Numbered from the stretch's first letter, positions 1-8,485 are shown. The stretch: DNA of 11,497 bases from Paludibacter sp. (GCA_024709185.1 JANJXE010000252.1:1-11497), one strand, 5' to 3'. Notes: generated by a model not told the origin, from the sequence alone. Translations and numbers: made by a program.

Positions 1-818
1 GATATCGCGAGAATCTTACCAAAAGTGAACATCTGATTTTGCTGGAAGGTGATGTGCGCGATGTGGAGATGGTTGAAAAAGCAGTTCAGGGTGTTGATGT
101 GATTTTTCACTTTGCAGCTTCAGTGGGCAACAAACGTTCGATCGATCACCCACTGGTTGATGCTCAAATCAACGTCATTGGCACGCTTAATATACTTGAA
201 GCTGCACGTAAAGCAGGAGTGAAGAAGCTGGTAGTATCCTCCTCTGCAGGAATTTTCGGGGAACTTAAAATTCTTCCCATTCGTGAGGATCACCCTGTAG
301 AACCCGATACTCCATACGGTTGTTCGAAACTCTATGAAGAAAAAATTGCCCTTAGCTATTCAAAATTATACCCTATGGACGTGGTGTGTCTGAGGTATTT
401 CAATGTGTATGGTCCCAATCAACGCTACGATGCCTATGGCAATGTAATACCTATCTTTGTGTTTCGTATGCTGAAGGGTGAACCCCTTTTTGTGTATGGA
501 GATGGAGAACAAACACGGGATTTTATACATGTAGATGATGTTGTTCAGGCGAATATTAAAGCTGCTGAAGCGAACTTGTCGGGAGTGTTCAATATTGCCA
601 GTGGTGAACGCATTACCATTAATAACCTTATAGAATTAGTGATTAGTGGACGAAACCCGGTTGAGGTGATTTATACAAGCGAACGTCTGGGAGATGTAAA
701 ACAAAGTATCGCCGATATCAGTTTAGCCAGTCAACGATTTGGTTTTAAACCCCAAATAAACATGCATAAAGGTATTTCTGAATACGTAGACTGGGCTTCT
801 AAAATTGTCGGTTTGTAA
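1..818 (+). CDS. NAD-dependent epimerase/dehydratase, 5'-truncated by window edge
   Basis: This is the C-terminal part of an extended short-chain dehydrogenase/reductase acting on nucleotide sugars (UDP-glucose 4-epimerase/dehydratase type), a cytoplasmic enzyme of polysaccharide precursor synthesis. The frame is already open at base 3, so the gene starts outside the window. The N-terminal GxxGxxG Rossmann motif is therefore missing because of the window edge, not through decay. Visible family marks are GDVRD (cofactor pocket), HFAA, the SSSAGIFG strand with the catalytic Ser, the PYGCSK motif with catalytic Tyr and Lys (YxxxK), then RYFNVYGP, and the substrate-side run GDGEQTRDFIHVDD. The ending FGFKPQ...GISEYVDW is typical of this family. 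The exact substrate (UDP-Glc, UDP-GlcNAc, UDP-glucuronate) cannot be decided. No terminator is evident before the next gene. Confidence 0.92.
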   Translation, partial: YRENLTKSEHLILLEGDVRDVEMVEKAVQGVDVIFHFAASVGNKRSIDHPLVDAQINVIGTLNILEAARKAGVKKLVVSSSAGIFGELKILPIREDHPVEPDTPYGCSKLYEEKIALSYSKLYPMDVVCLRYFNVYGPNQRYDAYGNVIPIFVFRMLKGEPLFVYGDGEQTRDFIHVDDVVQANIKAAEANLSGVFNIASGERITINNLIELVISGRNPVEVIYTSERLGDVKQSIADISLASQRFGFKPQINMHKGISEYVDWASKIVGL

Positions 819-824
819 TGGAAA

Positions 825-840
825 TGTAACAGATATTACA
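825..840. promoter_or_regulatory. Inverted repeat TGTAA-N6-TTACA upstream of response-regulator gene
   Basis: A perfect 5-bp inverted repeat (TGTAA at 825-829, TTACA at 836-840) lies 23 bases upstream of the TACTTTTG promoter box of the response-regulator gene. The position, near -40 to -55 of the expected transcription start, would suit an activator or autoregulator site. OmpR-family regulators usually bind direct rather than inverted repeats, so ownership is open. Arms this short can arise by chance. Confidence 0.25.
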
Positions 841-862
841 CACCGGGGAAACACGTATGCAC

Positions 863-870
863 TACTTTTG
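863..870 (+). promoter_or_regulatory. Bacteroidota-type -7 box for the two-component operon
   Basis: TACTTTTG matches the Bacteroidota primary-sigma -7 consensus TAnnTTTG and lies 33 bases before the ATG at 904. No convincing TTTG/TTG -33 element sits 19-21 bases upstream, so the promoter may depend on an activator. It would transcribe the regulator and kinase genes together. Confidence 0.55.
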
Positions 871-903
871 TAAAGGTTATTAAATCCATTTAAAACAATA
901 AAA

Positions 904-1593
904 ATGAATCCTTACCGAATTTTAGTGGTCGACGACGAAGAAGATTTATGTGAAATTCTTCAGTTTAACCTGGAAACTGAAGGCTATCGTGTTGATGTGG
1001 CTAATTCAGCTGAAGAAGCTCTCAAACTTGATCTGAGCTTGTATAATCTCCTGCTGCTCGATGTGATGATGGGTGAAATGTCGGGCTTTAAAATGGCCCG
1101 CGTGCTGCGCGAAAATCCCAAAAATACACGTATTCCCATCATTTTTCTTACTGCTAAAGATACAGAAAACGACCGCCTGACTGGTTTTACCATTGGTGCC
1201 GACGATTATATCTCAAAACCTTTCTCGATTCGCGAAGTGCTTGCCCGTGTGAAAGCAGTAATTCGTCGTACCGCAGTGGCAGAAGTTGCTACACAGGAGG
1301 AAGCGTTGCTTGAATACGATGGACTGGTAATGAATCTTAACAATAAAAAGGTGTTTATCGACGGTGTAGAATCACAGTTTACCAAAAAGGAATTTGAAAT
1401 CCTGAGGCTTTTTCTTGAGAACCGAAACAGAGTTTTCACGCGCGATGAAATGCTAACGAAGGTGTGGACCGATGAGGTGGTTGTGCTCGACCGTACCATC
1501 GATGTCAATATTACCCGGCTGCGAAAAAAAGTAGGACGATTTGGTAAAAATATCGTGACCCGTTTGGGGTATGGGTATTGTTTTGAAAGTTAA
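904..1593 (+). CDS. OmpR/PhoB-family response regulator
   Basis: This 229-residue cytoplasmic transcription factor has a standard two-domain layout. Residues 5-120 form the receiver domain: acidic residues D10/D11, phospho-acceptor D53 in LLLLDVMM, switch residue T83 and conserved K105 in SKPF. Residues 133-229 form a winged-helix DNA-binding domain, with TKKEFEIL, a recognition region around LDRTIDVNITRLRKK, and the terminal hairpin TRLGYGYCF. All catalytic residues are present and the length is normal. The gene is followed directly by its likely partner kinase. The pair converges on a phosphate permease gene, so a PhoB-like role is an attractive inference, but OmpR-type regulators cannot be assigned a signal from sequence alone. 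The ATG at 904 follows an A/T-rich leader and starts exactly at the receiver fold. Confidence 0.93.
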   Translation: MNPYRILVVDDEEDLCEILQFNLETEGYRVDVANSAEEALKLDLSLYNLLLLDVMMGEMSGFKMARVLRENPKNTRIPIIFLTAKDTENDRLTGFTIGADDYISKPFSIREVLARVKAVIRRTAVAEVATQEEALLEYDGLVMNLNNKKVFIDGVESQFTKKEFEILRLFLENRNRVFTRDEMLTKVWTDEVVVLDRTIDVNITRLRKKVGRFGKNIVTRLGYGYCFES

Positions 1594-1648
1594 ATCATTA
1601 ATCATTAAACATTAATAATTAACCATTTACCATTAATCATTAAAAATT
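1593..1648 (+). repeat. Eight degenerate 7-bp repeats filling the regulator-kinase gap
   Basis: From the last base of the regulator stop codon to the base before the kinase GTG, the sequence divides exactly into eight heptamers: AATCATT, AATCATT, AAACATT, AATAATT, AACCATT, TACCATT, AATCATT, AAAAATT. The consensus is AATCATT; every unit ends in ATT and is in 7-bp register. The array makes up the whole intercistronic spacer and the ribosome-loading region of the kinase gene. Confidence 0.85.
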
Positions 1649-3391
1649 GTGCGTTTAAATAGTCGCTTATTCCTTTACTTTTTCACTACCTTTTTGGCGT
1701 TGGTGGTCGTAATTGCGTTTTTCCAATACCAACGCGAAAAAGAATTTCGTACTGAACAACTCGATCAATTGCTTTCCACCTATAATCACACGGTAAATCG
1801 CTATATTGAACTGAATGGATTTAATCAGGAGTCGATTGACGATTTTTTACAGGTACTTCCTGATAGTAGCGTTCGGATTACGATCGTTGATTTTAAGGGT
1901 AAAGTGGTATACGATTCTTATGTTGTGAACGAAGAAGTACTGGAAAACCACGCTGCCCGTCCTGAAATTAAGGGGGCTAACAGCGGAAAAGGGGTGTCAA
2001 TACGTAAATCCGGATCTACGGGTATCGAATTTTACTATTTGGCACATCGCTTTCAGCACTATTACATCCGAAGCGCTCTTCCCTACAATGTTTCGCTTAC
2101 CACAGCGCTATCGGCCAATCTCTATTTTCTGTACATCATCTTTTTTGTCTTGATGGTGGCTTCACTCGTACTTTACTTCATTTCTAAAAACATTACCCGC
2201 TCCATCGACCGGTTACAGCTTTTTCTCCAGAAAGCTGAAAACGAGCAGGTGGAGGAGGAATCTATTGTTTTTCCAAAAGATCAACTGGGACAAATCAGTA
2301 CCAATATTGTTAAAACCTATAAAAATCTTTGGAGAACGCAGTGGCAGGTGCGCCGCGAACGCGAAAAGCTTATTCAACACCTGCAAATTTCCCAGGAAGG
2401 TTTAGGGATTTTTTCATCCGAAAAGAAAGAAATTCTGGTAAATGCGCATTTTACACTGTATGCGCAAATTATGTCGGATAAGGAGCTGACTTTGGTGGAT
2501 GAGATTTTTTACCTGCCTGAATTTGAAGGGTTAAATCAATTTATCGACGAAAGTCTTCAACAGAAAGGCATACAACGTCAGCGACTTCAACTTGAAAAGG
2601 GAGGACGCATATTTCTGATTCAGGCCATTGTTTTCAAGGACGCCACCTTCGAAATTTCTATCAATGATATCACTGTTCAGGAGCAGGAAAATCGTCTTAA
2701 ACGTCAGCTTACTCAAAATATATCCCATGAACTGAAAACGCCTGTGAGCAGTATTATGGGCTATATGGAAAGCATTCTGAACAATCCGGGACTCGATTCG
2801 GGTAGGATGCAGTTTTTTATTGAGCGTTCGTTTCAGCAGGCTCAACGTTTAACGGCTTTGCTACAGGATATCTCGATGCTGAATAAAATTGATGAGTCGA
2901 ACAATATTTTTGAAACCACGAAGGTTGATATTGTTGAAACAGTAAAGGATGTGCTTGAAGATGTGCATTTACAACTTGAAGAAAAAGGAATAACAGTAGA
3001 AAATAAACTTATTGGAAGTTTGCCAATTCAGGGCAACCGTTCCCTGTTGTATTCAATTTTTCGTAATCTAACCGATAATGCGATGGCCTATGCAGGACCT
3101 GATATAACCCTTCGCATCGAATGCTACCGTGAAGATGCCGAAAATTATTACTTTTCATTCTCAGATAGTGGAGTGGGTGTAAATGAAGAACACCTTCCAC
3201 GACTGTTTGAGCGTTTCTATCGGGTGGATAAAGGCCGCAGTCGTAAAGCCGGTGGTACAGGACTTGGACTCGCCATTGTGAAAAACGCGGTTATCTTTCA
3301 CGGAGGCAGCATCTCTGCCAAAAACATCCCAACCGGCGGACTGAATTTTATTTTCTCACTGAAAAAAGAAAAACCGGAAAGTAACCATTAA
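1649..3391 (+). CDS. PhoR-like membrane sensor histidine kinase
   Basis: A 580-residue inner-membrane histidine kinase, probably the partner of the upstream regulator. Order: TM1 about residues 7-24; an extracytoplasmic domain to about 157; TM2 about 158-178; a short HAMP-like linker; a cytoplasmic region about 240-345 that resembles a PAS fold weakly; then the HisKA domain with NISHELKTP carrying the phosphorylated H360. The ATPase domain follows with the N-box (NLTDNA, N473/N477), G1 (DSGVGV, 506-511), F-box (LFERFYR) and G2 (GGTGLGLAI, from 535). Every catalytic box is intact. The start is GTG at 1649, directly before a basic segment and TM1; no ATG start fits. The stop overlaps the stop of the opposing permease gene. 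Neighbour context suggests phosphate or envelope sensing, but the ligand is unknown. Confidence 0.92.
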   Translation: MRLNSRLFLYFFTTFLALVVVIAFFQYQREKEFRTEQLDQLLSTYNHTVNRYIELNGFNQESIDDFLQVLPDSSVRITIVDFKGKVVYDSYVVNEEVLENHAARPEIKGANSGKGVSIRKSGSTGIEFYYLAHRFQHYYIRSALPYNVSLTTALSANLYFLYIIFFVLMVASLVLYFISKNITRSIDRLQLFLQKAENEQVEEESIVFPKDQLGQISTNIVKTYKNLWRTQWQVRREREKLIQHLQISQEGLGIFSSEKKEILVNAHFTLYAQIMSDKELTLVDEIFYLPEFEGLNQFIDESLQQKGIQRQRLQLEKGGRIFLIQAIVFKDATFEISINDITVQEQENRLKRQLTQNISHELKTPVSSIMGYMESILNNPGLDSGRMQFFIERSFQQAQRLTALLQDISMLNKIDESNNIFETTKVDIVETVKDVLEDVHLQLEEKGITVENKLIGSLPIQGNRSLLYSIFRNLTDNAMAYAGPDITLRIECYREDAENYYFSFSDSGVGVNEEHLPRLFERFYRVDKGRSRKAGGTGLGLAIVKNAVIFHGGSISAKNIPTGGLNFIFSLKKEKPESNH

Positions 3392-5634
3392 TCTTTCGTT
3401 ATCTGCGTTTTTCTTACCAGTCTCCTTTGCGATTTCATCAGATTGCTCGATTGCATTGCGATGATTTTTGTTTCATTAAGTAACGATAGGTAAAGGATAC
3501 TGTTTCGTGTTCCTGATGCCTGACTTTTGGCCCGCTTAATCTGATTACGTGTGGCCAGTGCATACAAGTCCGAGATCAACTGACGTTTGGGCTTCAACTG
3601 GTCCAGACCCGAGTAATCCCATTGTTGTAGCATTTTTACAAACTCATTTGAAACGTCAATTACGGCCTCACTAAGTTTGTTTAAATCGTCCATCTGCTCT
3701 GTACTAAATCCTTCGTGATTATCGTTGATATACGTAAAGCTGGCTTCTGTCATTGCCTTTAGCGCTTTGGAAATTTCATAAAAATAATCGATAATCTGTA
3801 TGTAAAACTGCTCCGATTCAATGGATGCATCCTTGATCCGTTTTAAAGTAGGAACAACCTCATAATGACGGCGATTTTTGTATTTCAGATATATGGCTTC
3901 TGCTTCTTTTTGAAGGTGACTAAGAAGCTTACGATCTTCCTTGAAGACACCATCGATTGTCGACCGGTAGATGCGTACCATTGTCGAAATAGCTTCTTCC
4001 ATTTCAACAGAGCAATTGCTAATCAGGTCACTTTCGTTGGAAATGACATCCGCAGATGTTTTGAGCTCTTCTTTGGCTTCGCGTTTTTTGTGGATAATCG
4101 TAAATTGTACCAAAAGAGCAATTACCAGGATGATCAATCCGATAATTGCATATATACCTCCGTACATTAGTAGAAACGCAACGAGCGCAGCTACCGAAAA
4201 GGCTACAAAGGCAGTGAGAAACCATCCGCTGATGACGGTCAACACTCCGGTAATGCGATAAACGGCACTTTCGCGCCCCCAGGCCCTGTCGGCTAACGCA
4301 GATCCCATAGCCACCATAAAGGTAACATAGGTCGTAGATAAAGGAAGTTTAAGAGAGGTTCCTAAAGATATTAACATAGCTGCCACTGTGAGGTTGACTG
4401 ATGCCCGAATTAAATCGAAGGAAGGATCACCTGATTGTTTTTGTTCCAGTGGTTTAAACCGGCTTTCAATAAATGTCTTCACCTTCACCGGTGTGATGTA
4501 GTTGATGAATTTGCTGATATTCAGAGCATTGCGCACAAGTGATCGGGATGCTTTGGTGGAAGAAAACTGCTCCACGCCTTCGCCCTGTCGCGACAGGTTT
4601 ACTTCGGTTTTGGTCACACTTTTCGCTTTTTTGCTAAACCATAAGGCCAGCACCATGATTACACCAGCGCCGAAAAGGTATCGCCAGTCAACAACTACTG
4701 CATCGTTCAGACTGCTCATATATAGCTGGTTAATATCTCCTCCCTGTGCTACATACACCGAAGCTACATCAAATGAGCTTTTTCCGGCCATGAACACACC
4801 AATGAAATTCACCAGGTCGTTCCCGGCAAACGATAATGCGAGTGCTGCCGTTCCCGATAATATGATGATGGTCAGGATTCTGACCTTGAATAAATGCTGA
4901 AGTACAGCCATCAGTACTGTCATTCCCACAAAGGTATACATTAAAATTGTGCCGGTATGTTCTGTCAGGTAGGTCAGTGCCTCGTTGGAAATCAGAGTGG
5001 TACTTTTTAAACCTTTTAAAATAGCAAAATAAGCAATGGCAGTGAGGGCAATTCCTCCCCAGATAGCTCCGAGGTATTGAAACGATTTTTTATAATTAAA
5101 GGAAAAAATAAGGCGCGAAAGGTACATCACCACCGAACCCACAACAAAGGAAATGATGACTGAAATAAAAATTCCGGAAATTATTTTGAGCGCCCTTGCT
5201 GTATTAATGTATTGCGACAAATCGACCGCTTCGTTGTTTTGCCAGATGGTGAATAATGAAACCGCAACCGCAGCACCCAACAACTCGAAAACCAACGAAA
5301 CAGTTGTAGATGTCGGAAGACCAAATGTGTTAAATACATCGAGCAGTATCACGTCGGTAATCATTACAGCCAAAAACAGCATCATAATACTGGCAAAGGT
5401 AAATTTCTCCGGATAGAAAACCCCGCTTCGGGCAATTTCCATCATTCCGGTGGAAAACATGGCTCCAATAATCACACCCACTGAAGCTACGGTTAGAATT
5501 ATCCACATTGGAGCTACTTTAGACCCTATGCTTGAATTCAGAAAGTTAACAGCGTCGTTGGCGACACCAACAACCAGGTCCATTGCGGCCAACGCCAATA
5601 AAACAAGCACAATGACAATGTAAATGCTGTCCAT
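3388..5634 (-). CDS. PiT-family phosphate permease with fused PhoU-like domain
   Basis: A 748-residue inner-membrane protein predicted to import inorganic phosphate by ion symport. Both halves of the inverted PiT repeat are visible: VANDAVNFLNSSIG (24-37) with PTSTTVSL (107-114), and FAGNDLVNFIG (269-279) with PLSTTYVTF (431-439). Hydrophobic segments continue to about residue 515. The remaining ~230 residues (about 520-748) are soluble and helical with heptad-like spacing and resemble PhoU/DUF47, which in many bacteria is a separate gene. Typical PitA proteins are about 500 residues, so the extra length is this domain. It is likely co-transcribed with the receptor gene, whose stop lies 27 bp upstream. 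The start ATG (5632-5634) precedes TM1 directly. Phosphate is the family substrate; sulfate or metal-phosphate is less likely. Confidence 0.93.
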   Translation of the reverse strand: MDSIYIVIVLVLLALAAMDLVVGVANDAVNFLNSSIGSKVAPMWIILTVASVGVIIGAMFSTGMMEIARSGVFYPEKFTFASIMMLFLAVMITDVILLDVFNTFGLPTSTTVSLVFELLGAAVAVSLFTIWQNNEAVDLSQYINTARALKIISGIFISVIISFVVGSVVMYLSRLIFSFNYKKSFQYLGAIWGGIALTAIAYFAILKGLKSTTLISNEALTYLTEHTGTILMYTFVGMTVLMAVLQHLFKVRILTIIILSGTAALALSFAGNDLVNFIGVFMAGKSSFDVASVYVAQGGDINQLYMSSLNDAVVVDWRYLFGAGVIMVLALWFSKKAKSVTKTEVNLSRQGEGVEQFSSTKASRSLVRNALNISKFINYITPVKVKTFIESRFKPLEQKQSGDPSFDLIRASVNLTVAAMLISLGTSLKLPLSTTYVTFMVAMGSALADRAWGRESAVYRITGVLTVISGWFLTAFVAFSVAALVAFLLMYGGIYAIIGLIILVIALLVQFTIIHKKREAKEELKTSADVISNESDLISNCSVEMEEAISTMVRIYRSTIDGVFKEDRKLLSHLQKEAEAIYLKYKNRRHYEVVPTLKRIKDASIESEQFYIQIIDYFYEISKALKAMTEASFTYINDNHEGFSTEQMDDLNKLSEAVIDVSNEFVKMLQQWDYSGLDQLKPKRQLISDLYALATRNQIKRAKSQASGTRNSILYLSLLNETKIIAMQSSNLMKSQRRLVRKTQITKD

Positions 5635-5661
5635 CTTAGGTATATTTAAGTGTTATAAAAA

Positions 5662-8433
5662 TCAGAATTTCCAGGTAGCTCCCAGTGACACTGTACGGCC
5701 GGTGTTGTAAAGTTTGTTCACCAGTGTTACTGTTCCACCTTTGCCATCATCGTAGGTCTGCTGAGTGCGGTGTTCCTGAGCCAGTATGTCTTTCAGTCCG
5801 AATTTGAGTTCCAGCTGTTTCCCCATTTTTTTATTGAACGAGAAATCGATTACATGTCGAGGTGTTTCATAAATATCGGGAATCAGTACTTGTCCCTGAT
5901 TTAGCTGGGCAGCAACAAGTATTCGCTCACCCATTACATTGTACATAAGGTTCGATGAAATACCGTGCTCGTCGTTCTGATAATACAGACCGGCATTTAC
6001 AACATAGGGCGATTGTCCCTGAAGGGCACGGGTACGTTCCGATTCGGTGTCGGCAAATTCAACGCTACTGTGGATAAGCGAAGTGTTGATGTTTACACTG
6101 AAACGGTTTAATCCGATGAAATTAAGTGATTTGCGAAGCTCTAATTCAATTCCGTAATTCGTTGCTCCCATTGCATTGTCGAAGGAGTACAGAGAACCTG
6201 CGCCAATGCTCACCATCTCAATGGGATTGGTAAAATCCTTGAAAAAGGCTGCGATAGTGAAGGTTTCGGTGGGTGTGGGATAAAATTCAAATCGTAAATC
6301 GACATTCTGAATGGATGCATTTTTCAGTGAAGGATTACCGACCACGGAGTTTTTTTCGGTAAAATCGTAATAGGTGAGCGGGGCTACTTCACGAAATTCC
6401 GGTCGGTTCATACTGCGCGAATAAGCCAGTCGTAAAAGGGTTTTCTCATTCAGATTGTAACTGCTGTTGATGGATGGAAATAAATCGAAATTAGGCTCAT
6501 CCACATTAACCGGCGAACTGGCGTTGTAATAGCCCTGAAGGGTTAGACGGTTGAATTCGGCGCGCAGCCCGGCTGTTAGATTTACTTTGCCCACCGGGAG
6601 TGTAAACTGAGCATAGCCGGCTGCTAATAAATTCTGTGCCTGGTAGTTGTTAGCCACATTGGTTTGCTCGTCAATACTTAGGATTTTCCCGTTTCCAAGA
6701 TATTGCTCTGTAAACAGGGTTTCAAACGGAAGTGCATTGATTTGTGTGGCCGAAAAGGGTCCATACGCATTACGGTAGGTCAGACTTCGCTCGCTGAAGT
6801 TACGGGTTTTGTATTCACCATATACGCCTGCCTTTACAGTTGGGTTTAACTCCGAAAAAGTAAGTTTTTTCTCCCGGTTACTTCCTGCTGTATAAATAAA
6901 TTCATGATTCTTCATGTATAGGCGCCCTAATTCGTTTATACTAGGTACATCGGGTACTACATATTCGTAACGATCGGTGCTCACTTCTTTCTGACTCCAG
7001 TTCTGACGGTCGGGCTCGATACGGTTGGCGTATGCAAATCCAACATTCCAGTCAAGCGTATTGTTCTCTTCACCTTTAATCTGGTGTTTGCCGAGGAGCT
7101 GTCCTGAATAGGTGGTGCGCGACGAATACTGACTGCTGTAATACCTGAAATTACTGAGTCGGTTAGTATTCCAACCTTCGGTATTCGAACTGTTTTGTAT
7201 ACCAGCAATATTCAGTAGGTTCTTAACTTCCAGTTTTGTGCCAAATGCATTCTGATAGGCCCAGTTGTGCATTAACCCGATACGGTAATCCCGGTTGAAA
7301 ATATCAGCATTGTATTTATACATATAGACGGGCGACTGATATTGAGTGTCGTAGCGTTCGTACATGTAATTCAGCATGTCGCTGCGGGTAGAGTAGGAAT
7401 TGCTGAAGCTGAGTGAAGTAAGTGTCCCGAGTCGGGCGCCTTCCTCCAGATTCCATTTACGACCTGTCGTAAAACCAATTTTCTGATTGGGAAGTGCTGT
7501 GACCGGCTGTGCTATCCATTGGCCGGAAAGCGTTAAAGCCTGTGCATCGCGTTGTGAAGTCAATAATTTGTTCAAATCGGCTGCAAAGCCGGATGGCAAA
7601 CCACGTTGCAATTGTCCAAGGCCAATGATGTCGGCTGTTTTTCCCGGGAGGAAAAGTGCATTTTTAAAAGTAGTCTGATCATTGTATCCAATGCTGTATT
7701 CTGCTGTGGTAAAATTTGCATCCGGAATATTTTTAGTTGCAATTTTGATAAATCCACCGGTTGCTTCAGCTGGATTTTCGGCCGAACCTGTTTTGTAAAT
7801 CAACAGATTATCGATCATATTACTGGGGATAACATCAAATGAAAATGCTTTTACATCGGTTTCGCTACTGGGAGTGGCGGCATTGTTGAGCCATACATTG
7901 TTATAGCGCTGGTTAAGACCGCGAACCACAATAAATCGGTTGTCCTGTATGGTAACTCCGGGAATGCGTTTTACTACTTCGGAAGCATCTTTATCGAGGG
8001 TTCGACTGATTTGTTGTGAAGAAACACCACTTACCACCTGAATTGATGTACGAACACTACGAAGCAACGACAAATCGGTATCGGTTTTTACCTGCGCCAC
8101 TACCTGAACACTTTCAAGTTCCATAGCAGCTTCTTCCATGTTGATGTTTAGTACTGTTGGCTGGCTGGATAGGACTTTTATGGCAGTCAGCTTTTGTGTT
8201 TTATAGGATACATACGAAACAATCAGATTGTAGGTGCCGGGTGCCACTTTAATTTCAAAGTTACCATCGATATCGGCTGTAGTGCCGTTGGAAGTCCCTT
8301 CCACAAGAATTGCCGCACCGGTAAGGGGTTCGTTGTATTTACGGTCCATCACTGTACCTTTGATAACAGTTTGAGCGTGAATAGCCAATGTAGCAAGAAA
8401 TAGAAAAAAGAGAGTACTGATGCGAATCGTCAT
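5662..8433 (-). CDS. TonB-dependent outer-membrane receptor
   Basis: A 923-residue energy-coupled outer-membrane transporter. Residues 1-20 are a signal peptide (hydrophobic core, cleavage near IHA|Q). Residues 23-105 form a CarboxypepD_reg-like beta-sandwich (IKGTVMDRKYNEPLTGA...DGNFEIKVAPGTY...VSYVSYKTQ), common on Bacteroidota receptors. ELESVQVVAQ (106-114) is a candidate TonB-box region. The plug is at about 125-235, with IPGVTIQDNRFIVVRGL, KAFSFDVIPSNMID and the TGGFIKI strand. The rest is the beta-barrel, ending in ATWKF with a terminal aromatic, as expected for BAM-inserted proteins. It does not look like a SusC paired with SusD, since no SusD gene is nearby. The ligand is unknown; the short gap to the phosphate permease gene suggests phosphate or a phosphorylated compound, by inference only. 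Confidence 0.93.
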   Translation of the reverse strand: MTIRISTLFFLFLATLAIHAQTVIKGTVMDRKYNEPLTGAAILVEGTSNGTTADIDGNFEIKVAPGTYNLIVSYVSYKTQKLTAIKVLSSQPTVLNINMEEAAMELESVQVVAQVKTDTDLSLLRSVRTSIQVVSGVSSQQISRTLDKDASEVVKRIPGVTIQDNRFIVVRGLNQRYNNVWLNNAATPSSETDVKAFSFDVIPSNMIDNLLIYKTGSAENPAEATGGFIKIATKNIPDANFTTAEYSIGYNDQTTFKNALFLPGKTADIIGLGQLQRGLPSGFAADLNKLLTSQRDAQALTLSGQWIAQPVTALPNQKIGFTTGRKWNLEEGARLGTLTSLSFSNSYSTRSDMLNYMYERYDTQYQSPVYMYKYNADIFNRDYRIGLMHNWAYQNAFGTKLEVKNLLNIAGIQNSSNTEGWNTNRLSNFRYYSSQYSSRTTYSGQLLGKHQIKGEENNTLDWNVGFAYANRIEPDRQNWSQKEVSTDRYEYVVPDVPSINELGRLYMKNHEFIYTAGSNREKKLTFSELNPTVKAGVYGEYKTRNFSERSLTYRNAYGPFSATQINALPFETLFTEQYLGNGKILSIDEQTNVANNYQAQNLLAAGYAQFTLPVGKVNLTAGLRAEFNRLTLQGYYNASSPVNVDEPNFDLFPSINSSYNLNEKTLLRLAYSRSMNRPEFREVAPLTYYDFTEKNSVVGNPSLKNASIQNVDLRFEFYPTPTETFTIAAFFKDFTNPIEMVSIGAGSLYSFDNAMGATNYGIELELRKSLNFIGLNRFSVNINTSLIHSSVEFADTESERTRALQGQSPYVVNAGLYYQNDEHGISSNLMYNVMGERILVAAQLNQGQVLIPDIYETPRHVIDFSFNKKMGKQLELKFGLKDILAQEHRTQQTYDDGKGGTVTLVNKLYNTGRTVSLGATWKF

Positions 8434-8462
8434 TGCAGTGTTGTGTTACTTAAAATTCGCTG

Positions 8463-8470
8463 CAAAAGTA
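8463..8470 (-). promoter_or_regulatory. -7 box for the receptor-permease operon
   Basis: Read on the minus strand this is TACTTTTG, a match to TAnnTTTG, ending 29 bases before the receptor ATG. No clear TTTG/TTG lies 19-21 bases further upstream, so the -33 element is weak or replaced by an activator. It is the same octamer as the box before the response-regulator gene. Confidence 0.5.
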
Positions 8471-8471
8471 C

Positions 8472-8485
8472 GAAACGTGTGTTTC
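8472..8485. promoter_or_regulatory. Inverted repeat GAAAC-GTGT-GTTTC, candidate operator
   Basis: A perfect 5-bp inverted repeat with a 4-bp spacer lies in the promoter of the receptor gene, directly upstream of its -7 box and within the expected -33/-7 spacer. A repressor bound here would block RNA polymerase. The TetR-family gene ending 18 bp upstream is the nearest candidate ligand, but the same sequence is not found in front of the TetR gene itself. Confidence 0.35.

Noticed and set aside
39..41. TTG as start of the epimerase gene
   Set aside because: The frame is open to the window edge with family-like residues upstream; the true start and the Rossmann glycine motif lie outside.
984..1508. 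Minus-strand ORFs inside the response-regulator gene
   Set aside because: Low-complexity Ser/Arg-rich shadows of a clearly coding plus-strand gene.
3865..5416. Several plus-strand ORFs over the permease gene
   Set aside because: Antisense shadows with no recognisable domains; the minus-strand PiT frame is unmistakable.
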